From the NCBI GenBank assembly GCA_902826335.1, contig CADEEL010000020.1, forward strand, positions 1 through 32,790: a stretch of 32,790 bases of DNA. The letters run 5' to 3'. Numbering within the stretch: position 1 is the stretch's first letter; each line of letters opens with the position of its first letter. Both the position numbers and the translations under genes were made by a program. The notes beneath the pieces are model-generated. The model saw nothing but the letters and a program-made list of their open reading frames with translations, did no database searches and had not been told where the DNA came from. Below, piece by piece: positions 8,107 through 17,262 of this stretch. This stretch comes from an uncultured Alphaproteobacteria bacterium. GTDB lineage: Bacteria; Pseudomonadota; Alphaproteobacteria; Caulobacterales; Aquidulcibacteraceae.

Positions 8107-8886
8107 CTACAAACCCAGCACGTCGCGCATGGAATAAAGTCCGGGCGGGCGGAGCGCGGCCCAGCGCGCCGCCGCCAGCGCGCCTTCGGCGAACACCGCG
8201 CGGTCAAGCGCCTCATGCCCCAGCCGGATCACTTCATGCTCGCTGGCCAGGATCACGTCATGCGTGCCGACGATGGCGCCCGCGCGCACGGAGGAAAAAC
8301 CGATCTGGCCGGGCGTGCGCGGCCCTGTCAGCCCCGCGCGCGGCGCGGCGCGTACGTCATCGAGCGTCGCCCCGCGTCCAGCCGCGGCCGCGCGCCCAAG
8401 CAGCAGCGCCGTGCCGGAGGGCGCGTCCGCCTTGCCGCGATGATGCGCCTCGATGATTTCAATGTCCCACCCCGCGTCCAGGCGGTGCGCAGCCTGCTCG
8501 ACGAGCGCCGCCAGCAGTGTCACGCCGAGGCTGAAATTTTCGGCGCGTACAATCGCCAGCCGTGCCGCCGCCGCCCCGATCTCCGCTTCCTGAGCCGGTG
8601 ATAGCCCCGTCGTGCCAATCACGGCGGCGCGCACCGGCGTATGCGTAAGCTGCGCCAGCGCCGCGCTCGTGGCGTCCGGCGCGGAAAAATCGATCCACAC
8701 ATCCGCGTTGGCGCAGGCCTCCGCCGCGCCCGCGAACACAGGTGCGGCGAACCGCGCACCGCCGGCGGGTGCGCCGTTGCGAGTCGTCGCGCCGACGAGA
8801 TTGACATCGTCCGCGCGCGCGCACGCGGCGGCGAGCGCTTGGCCCATTCGCCCCGTCGCGCCGGCGATGGCGATGCGAAGACTCAT
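8107..8886 (-). CDS. dapB: 4-hydroxy-tetrahydrodipicolinate reductase
   Basis: 259 aa, normal length. It reduces hydroxy-tetrahydrodipicolinate with NAD(P)H in the lysine/diaminopimelate pathway, so it feeds both protein and peptidoglycan synthesis. The N-terminal nucleotide fold is IAIAGATGRMGQAL, and the catalytic signature EAHHRGKADAPSGTA is complete, with the active-site His and Lys. The ATG at 8886 overlaps the stop of the DUF2339 gene (ATGA). The open frame extends upstream to 10533, but that extension is only a shadow of the membrane protein. dapB downstream of dnaKJ is a familiar alphaproteobacterial arrangement. Confidence 0.95.
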   Translation of the reverse strand: MSLRIAIAGATGRMGQALAAACARADDVNLVGATTRNGAPAGGARFAAPVFAGAAEACANADVWIDFSAPDATSAALAQLTHTPVRAAVIGTTGLSPAQEAEIGAAAARLAIVRAENFSLGVTLLAALVEQAAHRLDAGWDIEIIEAHHRGKADAPSGTALLLGRAAAAGRGATLDDVRAAPRAGLTGPRTPGQIGFSSVRAGAIVGTHDVILASEHEVIRLGHEALDRAVFAEGALAAARWAALRPPGLYSMRDVLGL

Positions 8887-10838
8887 CGCGGCGGAATGAG
8901 ATTGGGGTCGATCATGGCGCGGGATGGCAAGTTGATCCGAACGCCGCCTTTGTAAAGCCTCAGCGCCACGAAGCCGGCGATCGCGCACCCCGTGACCAGC
9001 GCCAGCGCGGCGATCACAGCCGCCCCCGCGCCGAACTGCGCGCCCGCGCGCCACAGGGCGAAACCCGCGCCGCCGAGGAGCGCCGCCGCGCCGGCGCCGA
9101 AACAAGCGCGCGCCGCGAAGGTGCGTACGCGCGCGCCGCGCCGCGCGAACGCCCAGCCCGCGCCGAGCAGCGCGCCGCCCCCCGCCAACGCCTGCACGCT
9201 GAGCATGGCGAGCCATGGCGCGCCCAGCCAAGTTTGAACCGGCGCCGCCGCATCGCCGATGAGGCGCGCCAGTACGCCGGCGCCGACCGCGCACGCGGCG
9301 AGCCGAACGCCCGGCTCGTTCACACGCGCATCCGCCCCCGCCAGCGCCAACGCACACAAGCCAAGCACGCCCGCGCCGGCCCAGGGCGGCGCGAGAAAAT
9401 ACACCGCGAGCGCAAGGCAGATCGCCGCCCCGGCGGCGAACGCCGCTGTCGCTTCCGGCTTTGCGCGAAGGTCCCGCGCGCGCGCATAGAAAAGCCCGTT
9501 GAGCGCCGCGAGGAGCACGCTTCCCCCCGCCCAGAGCCACGCCCCGCCAGCGTCTCCAAGCCGCGTCTGCGCCACCAGCAGCGCAAGGCCCGGCGCCAGC
9601 GCCGTGAGCGCCGCGCCGGTGCGCGCATCGCGGGCGCGCGCCATGCCAATCCATCCGGCTACGGATAAAAGCGTGGCCAGCAGCGCCGCGCTCGCCGCGA
9701 ACGCCTCGATCCGCGCAGGCGCCGGCCAGCCGCCAAGCGTGATCAGCGCACCGAAAGCAAGCGTCAGCGCGATCGGCGCCAAGCCCTCCGCGCGCAGCGC
9801 GGCGAACGCCGCGCCGGATGCGACCAGCACAAGCGCGCCCGCCGCGATCGGCGCGGCCTCTTCGGCGCGCAGCAGCGCGAACGCGATGAGCCCACCGGAA
9901 ACCAGCATCAGCGCCCCGCCATGTGCGAGTCGCAAGCCCCGCCCTTCCCGCAGGGCCAGCCAGGGGCGCTCCGCGCGCGCCGCCGGCCAGGCCACCGCGG
10001 CGCCGATCGCGCCCAACGCGGCGGCGAACGCCGACACGAGCGCGACCGCGAACGGCCCGTCGTAGAGTGCAGCCGAAGCAAAGCCCCACATCGCCGCGCC
10101 AAGGCTCGCCGCGATCGAAATGGTGGGCGCGTTGAGCGCCTCGCCGCGCCAAATGGCGAGGATCGTCATCGCCAGCAGCACGGGGAAATGCACGCTGAGC
10201 CCATCCGCGCCGAGCGCGAACAAGGCCGGCGCCGCCAAGGCGCCCGCCGCCCCAAGCGTGAGCAGCGCACGGCCCAGCCTGTGCGAAGCGCCGATCGCGG
10301 TAAGCGCGGCGCAACTCACGATGAAATATCCCGCCAGCGGCGCCGGCGCGCCGAGGAACGTCGCTGAATACCAGCTCACCGCGCCGATAAGTGTAAGGCC
10401 GAACGCGGTCAGCGCGCGCGTCGGCGTATGCCGGTCGCGCACCAGCTGCGCCACGAGAAGCGCGGCGAGCCCCGCCAGCAGCGCGACGATGAAGCCCCCC
10501 GCGCCGCTGAACTGGCCGAGCCGCGCCGCCCACAGCGCGACGATCGCCGCGCCCGCCGCCAACGCGGCGACCAGCGTATGGATGAGCGCGGTCTGCGCCC
10601 CGCCCGGGTGATGCAGCGCTGTGTCTGGGGGCTCAATCAGCGGCTCAGCCGGCGCCGCCGCTGCGTACGGAGGCGCCGCCCCGCCAAGCGCGGCTTCAAG
10701 GTGCGCGTTGCGCGCCAGCGCGTCTTTCAGCGCGGTTTCAAGGGCGTGCGCGCGCGCGCGAGTCGTCCACAAGAGCGCCGCGCCGCCCGCGACGATGAAG
10801 GCGCCGACCGCCACGCCCCCGAGCAGGAACAGCTCCAC
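8883..10838 (-). CDS. DUF2339 polytopic membrane protein
   Basis: 651 aa. One N-terminal membrane helix (residues about 3-25) is followed by a short charged, coiled-coil-like stretch (HALETALKDALARNAHLEAAL), a Pro/Ala linker to about residue 80, and then a long series of hydrophobic segments rich in Ala, Leu and Gly, probably around twenty helices. This matches the DUF2339 family of large integral membrane proteins, whose function is not established. It lies between dnaJ (73 bases upstream) and dapB (four-base overlap), all on the minus strand, so it is probably expressed with the chaperones. The composition is extremely Ala-rich, in keeping with the local GC content. Confidence 0.8.
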   Translation of the reverse strand: MELFLLGGVAVGAFIVAGGAALLWTTRARAHALETALKDALARNAHLEAALGGAAPPYAAAAPAEPLIEPPDTALHHPGGAQTALIHTLVAALAAGAAIVALWAARLGQFSGAGGFIVALLAGLAALLVAQLVRDRHTPTRALTAFGLTLIGAVSWYSATFLGAPAPLAGYFIVSCAALTAIGASHRLGRALLTLGAAGALAAPALFALGADGLSVHFPVLLAMTILAIWRGEALNAPTISIAASLGAAMWGFASAALYDGPFAVALVSAFAAALGAIGAAVAWPAARAERPWLALREGRGLRLAHGGALMLVSGGLIAFALLRAEEAAPIAAGALVLVASGAAFAALRAEGLAPIALTLAFGALITLGGWPAPARIEAFAASAALLATLLSVAGWIGMARARDARTGAALTALAPGLALLVAQTRLGDAGGAWLWAGGSVLLAALNGLFYARARDLRAKPEATAAFAAGAAICLALAVYFLAPPWAGAGVLGLCALALAGADARVNEPGVRLAACAVGAGVLARLIGDAAAPVQTWLGAPWLAMLSVQALAGGGALLGAGWAFARRGARVRTFAARACFGAGAAALLGGAGFALWRAGAQFGAGAAVIAALALVTGCAIAGFVALRLYKGGVRINLPSRAMIDPNLIPPR

Positions 10839-10911
10839 GCGCGCCCCTTATGCATCACTCAAGTGTTGTGGAACCGCGCCCACGCCGGCGCGTCAACAGG
10901 AACGCAAGACT

Positions 10912-12054
10912 TTACGTCTCCGCGCCTTCAAAGAACCGCTTCACCGAATTGAAGAAGCCGTGGCTCTGCGGATGCGCTTCTTCCGTGCACGATTGCGAGA
11001 ATTCCTCGAGCAGTTTGCGTTGCTTGGCGGTGAGGCTCACCGGCGTCTCGACGAAGATTTCGACGTGCAAATCCCCGCGTTCGCGCCCGCGAATGCTGGG
11101 CATGCCCTTGCCCTTGATGCGGAAGCGCCGGCCGGTCTGCGTGCCCGCCGGCATGCTCACATGCGCGCGCTGGCCGTCGATGGTTGGAATGTCGATATCC
11201 CCGCCGAGCGCCGCTTTCGCCATCGGCGCGGTCGCCTTGCAATAAAGATCGGGCCCGTCGCGCTCGAACAGCGCGTGCGGCCGCACTGAAAGAAAGAGAT
11301 ACAAATCGCCGTTCGGCCCGCCGCGCGGCCCAACATCGCCTTCCCCGGCGAGGCGGATGCGCGTGCCATCCTCGACGCCGGCGGGTATCTTCACCGCCAG
11401 CGTTCGTTCCTTCTGCGTCAGCCCGCGCCCGCCGCACGCGCGGCACGGATTTTTGATCACCGCGCCGCGGCCGTGGCAGGCCGGGCAGGTCCGCACCACC
11501 CGGAACATGCCTTGGCTTGCGCGCACTTGGCCCTGGCCGTTGCATGTGCGGCACGGCTCGGGCGCGATCGCGCCTTCCGAGCCCGATCCATCGCAGGGCG
11601 CGCAGCGCACGGAGGAGGGTACTTTGATCTCGCGCTCGATGCCGCCGAACGCCTGTTCGAGTGAGATTTCCACATCGTACCGCAAATCCGCGCCGCGTTC
11701 GGGCCCGCGCGCGCGCGCGCCGCGCCCGAAGAGGTCGCCAAGATCGGCGCCGAACATCTCGTTGAACAAATCCGCGAAGTCGGTGAAGCCGCCCGCGCCC
11801 GCGCCGCCGCCATTGAACGGCCCGCCGCCCTGGAACGCGGCGCGGCCATAGCGATCATAGGCGGCCCGTTTCTCCGGGTCCGAGAGCACCGTATAGGCTT
11901 CGCCGAGTTCCTTGAATGTCTCCTCGGACACCGTGCACCCGGGATTTTGATCCGGGTGATGTTTCATCGCCAGCTTGCGGAACGCCGCCTTGATCGCGGC
12001 GGCGTCCGCGTCGCGGGAAACGCCCAGCACATCGTAATAATCGCGCGCGCTCAT
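10912..12054 (-). CDS. dnaJ: Chaperone DnaJ (Hsp40)
   Basis: 380 aa. Co-chaperone that delivers unfolded proteins to DnaK and stimulates its ATPase. The J domain (residues 1-70) has the HPD motif (MKHHPDQNP). A Gly/Phe-rich linker follows (about 74-125). The zinc-binding domain has four CxxCxGxG repeats: CAPCDGSG, CRTCNGQG, CPACHGRG and CRACGGRG. The C-terminal substrate-binding domains are complete. It starts 72 bases after dnaK on the same strand. One small oddity is the GCTV insertion after HPDQNP, where many homologues have a shorter loop. Confidence 0.97.
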   Translation of the reverse strand: MSARDYYDVLGVSRDADAAAIKAAFRKLAMKHHPDQNPGCTVSEETFKELGEAYTVLSDPEKRAAYDRYGRAAFQGGGPFNGGGAGAGGFTDFADLFNEMFGADLGDLFGRGARARGPERGADLRYDVEISLEQAFGGIEREIKVPSSVRCAPCDGSGSEGAIAPEPCRTCNGQGQVRASQGMFRVVRTCPACHGRGAVIKNPCRACGGRGLTQKERTLAVKIPAGVEDGTRIRLAGEGDVGPRGGPNGDLYLFLSVRPHALFERDGPDLYCKATAPMAKAALGGDIDIPTIDGQRAHVSMPAGTQTGRRFRIKGKGMPSIRGRERGDLHVEIFVETPVSLTAKQRKLLEEFSQSCTEEAHPQSHGFFNSVKRFFEGAET

Positions 12055-12126
12055 CGCCGCCGAAGCCCGCCGAGTCTATGCGCGCGTGAACGAGTTGGCG
12101 GCGTCATGAGACCGCTCCCTCCGTCC

Positions 12127-14037
12127 TTAGGCGCTGCGCTTGTTCTGGCCGTCAACTTCCTCGAACTCGGCGTCGACAACGCCTTCGTCCGAGGGCTGGC
12201 CGCCTTGCGGGCCCGCGCTTTCGCCCGCGCCGCTGGCGTATACGGCTTCGCCGATCTTCATGGACGCTTGAACAAGCGCCTGCGTCTTGGCGGCGATATC
12301 GGAAACGTTCTCGCTCGCCAGCGCATCTCTGAGCGCCGTGATGGCGCTTTCGATCGCGCTCTTGTCGCCGACGGAGATTTTTCCGCCATGCTCGGCGAGC
12401 TGGCGTTCAGTGGAGTGAATCAGCGCTTCGCCCTGATTCTTGGCTTCCGCCAGTTCACGCCGTCCGCGGTCGTCGCTGGCGTGCTCTTCCGCTTCTTTGA
12501 CCATGCGCTTGATGTCGTCTTCCGACAACCCGCCCGAAGGCTGGATGCGCATGCTCTGCTCTTTGTTCGTCGCCTTGTCCTTGGCCGACACGGAGACGAT
12601 GCCGTTCGCGTCGATGTCGAACGTCACTTCAATTTGCGGCATGCCGCGCGGCGCCGGCGGAATGCCGATGAGATCGAACTGGCCGAGCGCGCGATTATCC
12701 GCCGCCATCTCGCGTTCGCCTTGGAACACGCGGATCGTCACCGCTTGTTGATTGTCCTCGGCTGTCGAGAAGATTTGTCCTTTTTTCGTTGGGATTGTCG
12801 TGTTGCGCTCGATGAGCCGCGTGAACACGCCGCCCAGCGTCTCGATGCCGAGCGAAAGCGGCGTCACGTCCAGCAGCACGACATTCTTCACATCGCCCTG
12901 CAGCACGCCGGCCTGGATCGCCGCGCCGACGGCGACGACCTCATCGGGATTGACGCCCTTGTGCGGCTCGCGCCCGAAGAATTCCTTCACCACTTGCTGA
13001 ATTTTCGGCATCCGCGTCATGCCGCCCACGAGCACGACTTCCTGGATGTCGCTGGCCTTGAGATTGGCGTCCTTGAGCGCGTCGCGGCACGGCTGCAGCG
13101 TACGTTGCACCAGATCGTCGACCAGTGATTCGAACTTCGCGCGCGTGATCTTCAGATTGAGGTGCAGCGGATTGCGGTTCGCGTCCATCGAGATGAACGG
13201 GATCGAGACATCGAAATCGCTGCGCGAGGAGAGCTCTTTCTTCGCCTGTTCGGCCACTTCCTTGAGCCGCTGCAGCGCCAGCTTGTCCTGACGGAGATCG
13301 ACGCCATTGGTCTTTTTGAACTCGTCCGCGAGATAATTGACGATGCGGATGTCGAAATCCTCGCCGCCGAGGAACGTATCGCCATTGGTAGAGCGCACTT
13401 CGAACACGCCGTCGCCGATTTCCAGCACGGAGATGTCGAACGTGCCCCCGCCGAGATCGTAGACGGCGATGGTTTTGTTCTGCTGGGCCTTGTCGAGCCC
13501 ATAGGCGAGGGCCGCCGCCGTCGGCTCATTGATGATGCGCAGCACGTCAAGGCCGGCGATGCGGCCGGCGTCCTTGGTCGCCTGGCGTTGCGCGTCATTA
13601 AAATAGGCCGGCACGGTGATGACGGCCTTGTCGACCTTCTCGCCGAGATACGCCTCCGCCGTTTCCTTCATCTTCTGCAGCACGAAGGCCGAGATTTCCG
13701 AAGGCGCGAATTGCTTGTCGCGGCCTTGGATCCAGGCGTCGCCGTTCGGGCCTTTGACAATCTTGTAGGGGACGAGCGCCACATCCTTCTTGACGATCGG
13801 ATCGTCGTAATTGCGCCCGATGAGCCGCTTCACCGCATAATAGGTGTGCTCCGCATTGGTCACGCCCTGGCGCAGCGCCTGCACGCCGATCAGGCGCTCC
13901 GAACCTTCCGTGAACGCCACGACCGAGGGCGTCGTGCGCGCGCCTTCGGCGTTTTCGATCACTTTGGGCTGGCCCGCCTCCATGATGGCGACGCAGGAAT
14001 TGGTGGTCCCCAGATCGATCCCGATGACCCTGCTCAT
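12127..14037 (-). CDS. dnaK: Chaperone DnaK (Hsp70)
   Basis: 636 aa, standard length. ATP-dependent chaperone for folding and stress survival. The nucleotide-binding domain starts [14 protein letters not shown] and carries [14 protein letters not shown] and the connecting motif [11 protein letters not shown]. The substrate-binding domain begins near [14 protein letters not shown], and the protein ends with the acidic tail [10 protein letters not shown] purine-rich ribosome site (GAGGACGAAGAG) precedes the ATG. Expression is probably heat-inducible from the sigma-32-type promoter at 14181-14208, which would give a leader of roughly 135 bases. No CIRCE operator is seen upstream. Confidence 0.98.
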   Translation of the reverse strand: MSRVIGIDLGTTNSCVAIMEAGQPKVIENAEGARTTPSVVAFTEGSERLIGVQALRQGVTNAEHTYYAVKRLIGRNYDDPIVKKDVALVPYKIVKGPNGDAWIQGRDKQFAPSEISAFVLQKMKETAEAYLGEKVDKAVITVPAYFNDAQRQATKDAGRIAGLDVLRIINEPTAAALAYGLDKAQQNKTIAVYDLGGGTFDISVLEIGDGVFEVRSTNGDTFLGGEDFDIRIVNYLADEFKKTNGVDLRQDKLALQRLKEVAEQAKKELSSRSDFDVSIPFISMDANRNPLHLNLKITRAKFESLVDDLVQRTLQPCRDALKDANLKASDIQEVVLVGGMTRMPKIQQVVKEFFGREPHKGVNPDEVVAVGAAIQAGVLQGDVKNVVLLDVTPLSLGIETLGGVFTRLIERNTTIPTKKGQIFSTAEDNQQAVTIRVFQGEREMAADNRALGQFDLIGIPPAPRGMPQIEVTFDIDANGIVSVSAKDKATNKEQSMRIQPSGGLSEDDIKRMVKEAEEHASDDRGRRELAEAKNQGEALIHSTERQLAEHGGKISVGDKSAIESAITALRDALASENVSDIAAKTQALVQASMKIGEAVYASGAGESAGPQGGQPSDEGVVDAEFEEVDGQNKRSA

Positions 14038-14180
14038 TGTCTCTTCGTCCTCAATATTGCGGCGGCGCGAAACCAGTGTGGCGGACCCACGAACGCGGCG
14101 TCCTTTTGGGTTCGCGCCCCTCGACCTACGATGAAAGGCGCCTCCGCCGCGACGAATCGCGACGGTGCGGTTCTGCGCTG

Positions 14181-14208
14181 ATATGGGGACCGCGCCCAGC
14201 CTGGCAAG
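14181..14208 (-). promoter_or_regulatory. Predicted RpoH (sigma-32) promoter of dnaK-dnaJ
   Basis: Read on the minus strand, CTTGCC (14208-14203) is followed after 14 bases by CCCCATAT (14188-14181). This matches the heat-shock sigma-32 pattern (CTTGAA, 11-16 bases, CCCCATnT) almost exactly in the -10 part. Transcription would start near 14174, about 137 bases upstream of the dnaK ATG. The site lies in the divergent gap between dnaK and alkB. Confidence 0.7.
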
Positions 14209-14318
14209 AACCCCATGGCCGCCATGTGGAATTCGCCCCCAGCCGCGCCAGCGGCCCCAAAGCTTCGCGCGAATCCGCGCGCCGCGCTAGTTTGTTCGAT
14301 GCAGGGCGGGAGATCGCA

Positions 14319-14960
14319 ATGAAGCCATTGGGCGATCTGGAAGGGTTCCGCCTGCTGCCCGGCCGGCTGGACCGCCCCGCCCAGGAGGCGCTGCGCGACG
14401 ATGTCTGGGCCCGGCTCAAGGCCGCGCCCCTCTACATCCCGCGTATGCCCAAATCCGGCGCGCCCATGAGCGTCCGGATGACCAATTTCGGCCCTTTGGG
14501 CTGGGTGACGGACAAGGACCATGGCTATCGCTATGAACCGGCGCACCCTGACACGGGCCGCCCCTGGCCGGATATGCCCGCCCAGCTTCTTGAATTGTGG
14601 GATGCATTGACCGGCTACGCCGCCCCGCCCGAGGCCTGCCTGGTCAATTATTACGAGGGCGGCGCGAAAATGGGCCTCCATGTTGACGCGGACGAAGCCG
14701 CCTGGGACGCGCCTGTGCTCTCCGTCTCCCTCGGCGATACCGCGCTCTTCCGCATCGGCGGCGTGCTGCGTTCAGACCCGACGCGCGGCCTGCGCCTCGC
14801 CTCTGGCGACGTCTGCCTGCTCGGCGGGCCCGCGCGCCGCGCCTTTCACGGAATCGATCGCATCCTGCCCGGCACGTCCACGCTTCTGCCGAAAGGAGGC
14901 CGCATCAATCTGACGCTGCGGCGGGTGACGGTTCCGGCGTCGCCTGGGACTCCCGCATAA
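14319..14960 (+). CDS. alkB: Alpha-ketoglutarate-dependent dioxygenase AlkB
   Basis: 213 aa from ATG 14319, which has GGGAGA upstream; the longer open frame from 14037 is rejected because it begins in the dnaK promoter region. AlkB oxidatively removes methyl groups from 1-methyladenine and 3-methylcytosine in DNA, using Fe(II), 2-oxoglutarate and oxygen. The core has VNYYEGGAKMGLHVDADE with the iron ligands His and Asp of HVD, the distal His in FHGIDR, and the C-terminal RINLTLRR motif whose Arg residues bind 2-oxoglutarate. PRMPKSGAPMSVRMTNFGPLGW is the usual nucleotide-recognition lid. Its 3' end overlaps the M48 protease gene by 56 bases, tail to tail. Confidence 0.92.
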   Translation: MKPLGDLEGFRLLPGRLDRPAQEALRDDVWARLKAAPLYIPRMPKSGAPMSVRMTNFGPLGWVTDKDHGYRYEPAHPDTGRPWPDMPAQLLELWDALTGYAAPPEACLVNYYEGGAKMGLHVDADEAAWDAPVLSVSLGDTALFRIGGVLRSDPTRGLRLASGDVCLLGGPARRAFHGIDRILPGTSTLLPKGGRINLTLRRVTVPASPGTPA

Positions 14961-16254
14961 CCACGAAATCCGGCCGCCAGCCGGGCGGCGGGCCGGCTGG
15001 CCGCGCCAGATAGCGCCCGGCCGCCGTTTCATGCGCTTGCCACTCCATGGCCATGCGCACGCGCGCATAGCCGGAGGGGTGGTCGTAGAAGAACCATTCC
15101 TCCAGCGGCGAAGGCCGCATCTTGCGGTATTCGGAGAGCAACAGCGCCGTCTGCGCGAAGCCCACCGGCTCGCGCGAGGCGTTGAGGCCGAAAATATCCG
15201 CCTGATGCTCATGATAGCGGATGATGTTGTTGTTGATCGGCGTCGCCAGCGCAAAGAGGAAGGTGATGAGCGCGAAGGCGAGCGGCAGCCCGGCGGGATC
15301 GTCGATCCCGCGCACGCCCCAGCGCTCGCCGCGTGTGAGGCGGGCGAATAAGAGCTGCGTCAGTGCGAACACCACCACGATCAGCGCCGTCAGCATGACG
15401 AGGATGGAGGTCATGTGACGCAGCACATAATGGCCGATCTCGTGGCCCATGACTTCGCGCACGCCTTCCTCGCCCCCGCGCGCGATGAGCGTGTCCGAGA
15501 GCGAAATCCGTGTCGTGCCGAACATGCCGGAGACATTGGCGGTCACACGATTGGTTTGGCGCGATACGTCGAACACATAAACATTATCGGCCGGCACGCC
15601 ATTGGCCTGCGCCATATGCAGAATTGAATCGCGCAGCGACCCTTCCGCCATCGGCGTATAGGTGTTGAACAAGGGCGATATGTAGACGGGCGCGAGCGCG
15701 ATGATCGCGATCATGAAGAGGGTGGTGAGCCCCGCGCCCCAAATCCACCACGCGCTCTTGGCGGCGCGGATGACGAGATAGAGGAGGGCGATGAAGATCG
15801 CGCCGACCACCAGATTGATCGCGAACCCGATCAGATACTCGCCGAACCATTCCGAAAACGTCTGCGTGGCGAGGCCGAATTCATGCTCGCGCGCAAAGCC
15901 CACCCACCAGGCGAACGGGAACGTCAGCACGCTTGAAACGAAAAAATAAAACAACCCCATCCCGAACGCGACGAGAAAATAGAATTTCACCGTGCGTTCG
16001 AGCCACGCCCGCACGCCCTTGGCCCAGCCGAGCATCATCATGATGAGGGAGATGAGTATGGTCAGCGCCGCCCCGGCGTACTGGATCCAATAACCGCCTT
16101 CGAAATAGGCGTTCGAGCGCGCCGTGGCCTCCGGCCCCATCGTCGCCAGCCAGGCTTCGGTGGCCGCCGCCGGATCGAAGGCTGGTTCTATGGCGTGGGC
16201 GGCGCCGGCGCAGAGCCCGGCGAGGCAAACGAGAAGAGCGATAAGGCGTGTCAT
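14905..16254 (-). CDS. M48 family membrane metalloprotease (Ste24/CAAX-protease-like)
   Basis: 449 aa. A signal-like N-terminus (MTRLIALLVCLAGLCAGAAHA) is followed by several membrane helices (about residues 58-78, 88-110, 140-165, 170-195 and two more after residue 285). The zinc site is HEIGH (GHEIGHYVLRHM), with the third ligand in EHQADIFGL. The sequence order of CAAX-protease N-terminal region, then HExxH, then ExxxD identifies a Ste24-type protease, in bacteria usually linked to membrane-protein quality control rather than to prenylated proteins. Stop and alkB stop are convergent with an overlap. It is divergent from the hydrolase gene at 16312 with 57 bases between them. Confidence 0.88.
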   Translation of the reverse strand: MTRLIALLVCLAGLCAGAAHAIEPAFDPAAATEAWLATMGPEATARSNAYFEGGYWIQYAGAALTILISLIMMMLGWAKGVRAWLERTVKFYFLVAFGMGLFYFFVSSVLTFPFAWWVGFAREHEFGLATQTFSEWFGEYLIGFAINLVVGAIFIALLYLVIRAAKSAWWIWGAGLTTLFMIAIIALAPVYISPLFNTYTPMAEGSLRDSILHMAQANGVPADNVYVFDVSRQTNRVTANVSGMFGTTRISLSDTLIARGGEEGVREVMGHEIGHYVLRHMTSILVMLTALIVVVFALTQLLFARLTRGERWGVRGIDDPAGLPLAFALITFLFALATPINNNIIRYHEHQADIFGLNASREPVGFAQTALLLSEYRKMRPSPLEEWFFYDHPSGYARVRMAMEWQAHETAAGRYLARPAGPPPGWRPDFVVMRESQATPEPSPAAASD

Positions 16255-16311
16255 GTCGGCCCCTGAAAGCGTGTGCGGCCCATGCTATGGCTGCGCGGAG
16301 GAGACGCCTAG

Positions 16312-17196
16312 ATGCTTTTGTCGACGCCTGAGGGCGATCCGCCGCCCGCGCCGAGCCGCCGCGCGATCGCCGCTTCGCTCTTCACCCTGGGCTACGCCGC
16401 CGCGATTGGCCCCGCGAACGCCCAGGCGATCACGACGCCGACGGACGGCCTGATCATTGAAGAACCGCGCCTGCGCGGCGCCGGCGGCTATGCGCTGCCG
16501 GCCTATCTGGCGCGTCCCGAAGGGCGGGCGCGCCATGGCGCCGTTCTGGTGGTCAACGAGATTTTCGGCATCCACGCTTACATCAAGGATGTCTGCCATC
16601 GCTTGGCGCGGGAGGGCTATGTCGCCCTGGCGCCGGATTATTTCGATCGCGCCGGTGATCCCGCGCCGCTCACGGACATTGCCGCCATCCGCCCAATCGT
16701 GGCCGCCGCGACCCACGAACAGGTGATGGGCGACACGGGCGGCGCGCTCGCCTGGTTACGCCGTCAGCGTTTTGTCGCGCGCGCCCGCGTTGGCGTAACC
16801 GGCTTCTGCTGGGGCGGATCCGTCGTCTGGATGGCGGCGGCGCGGTTCCGCTCCGTCAAGGCCGGCGTCGCCTGGTATGGCCGCTTGAGTCCGCCGGTGG
16901 CGGGCGGGTTCGGCGCCGAGCCAGGCCGGCCCTGGCCGGTTGATCGTGCGGCGGCGTTGCGCGCGCCGGTGCTCGGCCTTTATGCGGAGCGCGATCGCGG
17001 CATTTCGTTGGAGAGTGTGGCGGCCATGCGCGCCGCACTCGTCGCGTCCGGCGATCGCTCCGGCGCCGAGATCGTCGTTATCCCCGGCGTCGAGCACGGC
17101 TTTCATGCCGATTATCGCCCTTCGTACAACGAAGCCGCCGCGCGCGACGGCTGGGCGCGCATGCTCGCCTGGTTCCGCGCGCACGGTCTTGTCTGA
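16312..17196 (+). CDS. Dienelactone hydrolase-family protein, probably exported
   Basis: 294 aa. The alpha/beta-hydrolase core has the dienelactone-hydrolase triad: Cys in GVTGFCWGGSV, Asp in YAERDRGIS and His in VEHGFHADY. An early VVNEIFGIHAYIKDV segment supplies the conserved Glu of the family. The N-terminus contains SRRAIAASLFTLGYAAAIGPANAQA, an Arg-Arg pair followed by a hydrophobic stretch and an AxA cleavage site, which suggests Tat export to the periplasm. Substrate is unknown; many such proteins are called carboxymethylenebutenolidases without evidence for that activity. The aldo/keto reductase follows after 66 bases on the same strand, so the pair may be co-expressed. Confidence 0.83.
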   Translation: MLLSTPEGDPPPAPSRRAIAASLFTLGYAAAIGPANAQAITTPTDGLIIEEPRLRGAGGYALPAYLARPEGRARHGAVLVVNEIFGIHAYIKDVCHRLAREGYVALAPDYFDRAGDPAPLTDIAAIRPIVAAATHEQVMGDTGGALAWLRRQRFVARARVGVTGFCWGGSVVWMAAARFRSVKAGVAWYGRLSPPVAGGFGAEPGRPWPVDRAAALRAPVLGLYAERDRGISLESVAAMRAALVASGDRSGAEIVVIPGVEHGFHADYRPSYNEAAARDGWARMLAWFRAHGLV

Positions 17197-17262
17197 GTCG
17201 CTGGGAGACTCTGGCCGCGCCATCGTCTATGTCGCGGGCGAGAGTTGGATGGGGAATCGCGC

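Noticed and set aside
8107-10533. Open frame of 808 codons containing dapB
   Set aside because: Everything before 8886 is out-of-frame reading of the DUF2339 gene and has Arg-rich shadow composition; the dapB start at 8886 gives a normal protein and overlaps the upstream stop by four bases.
11947-13128. 393-codon open frame antisense to dnaK and the start of dnaJ
   Set aside because: Long antisense frames are expected in high-GC genes; the sequence matches no family and runs across two certain genes.
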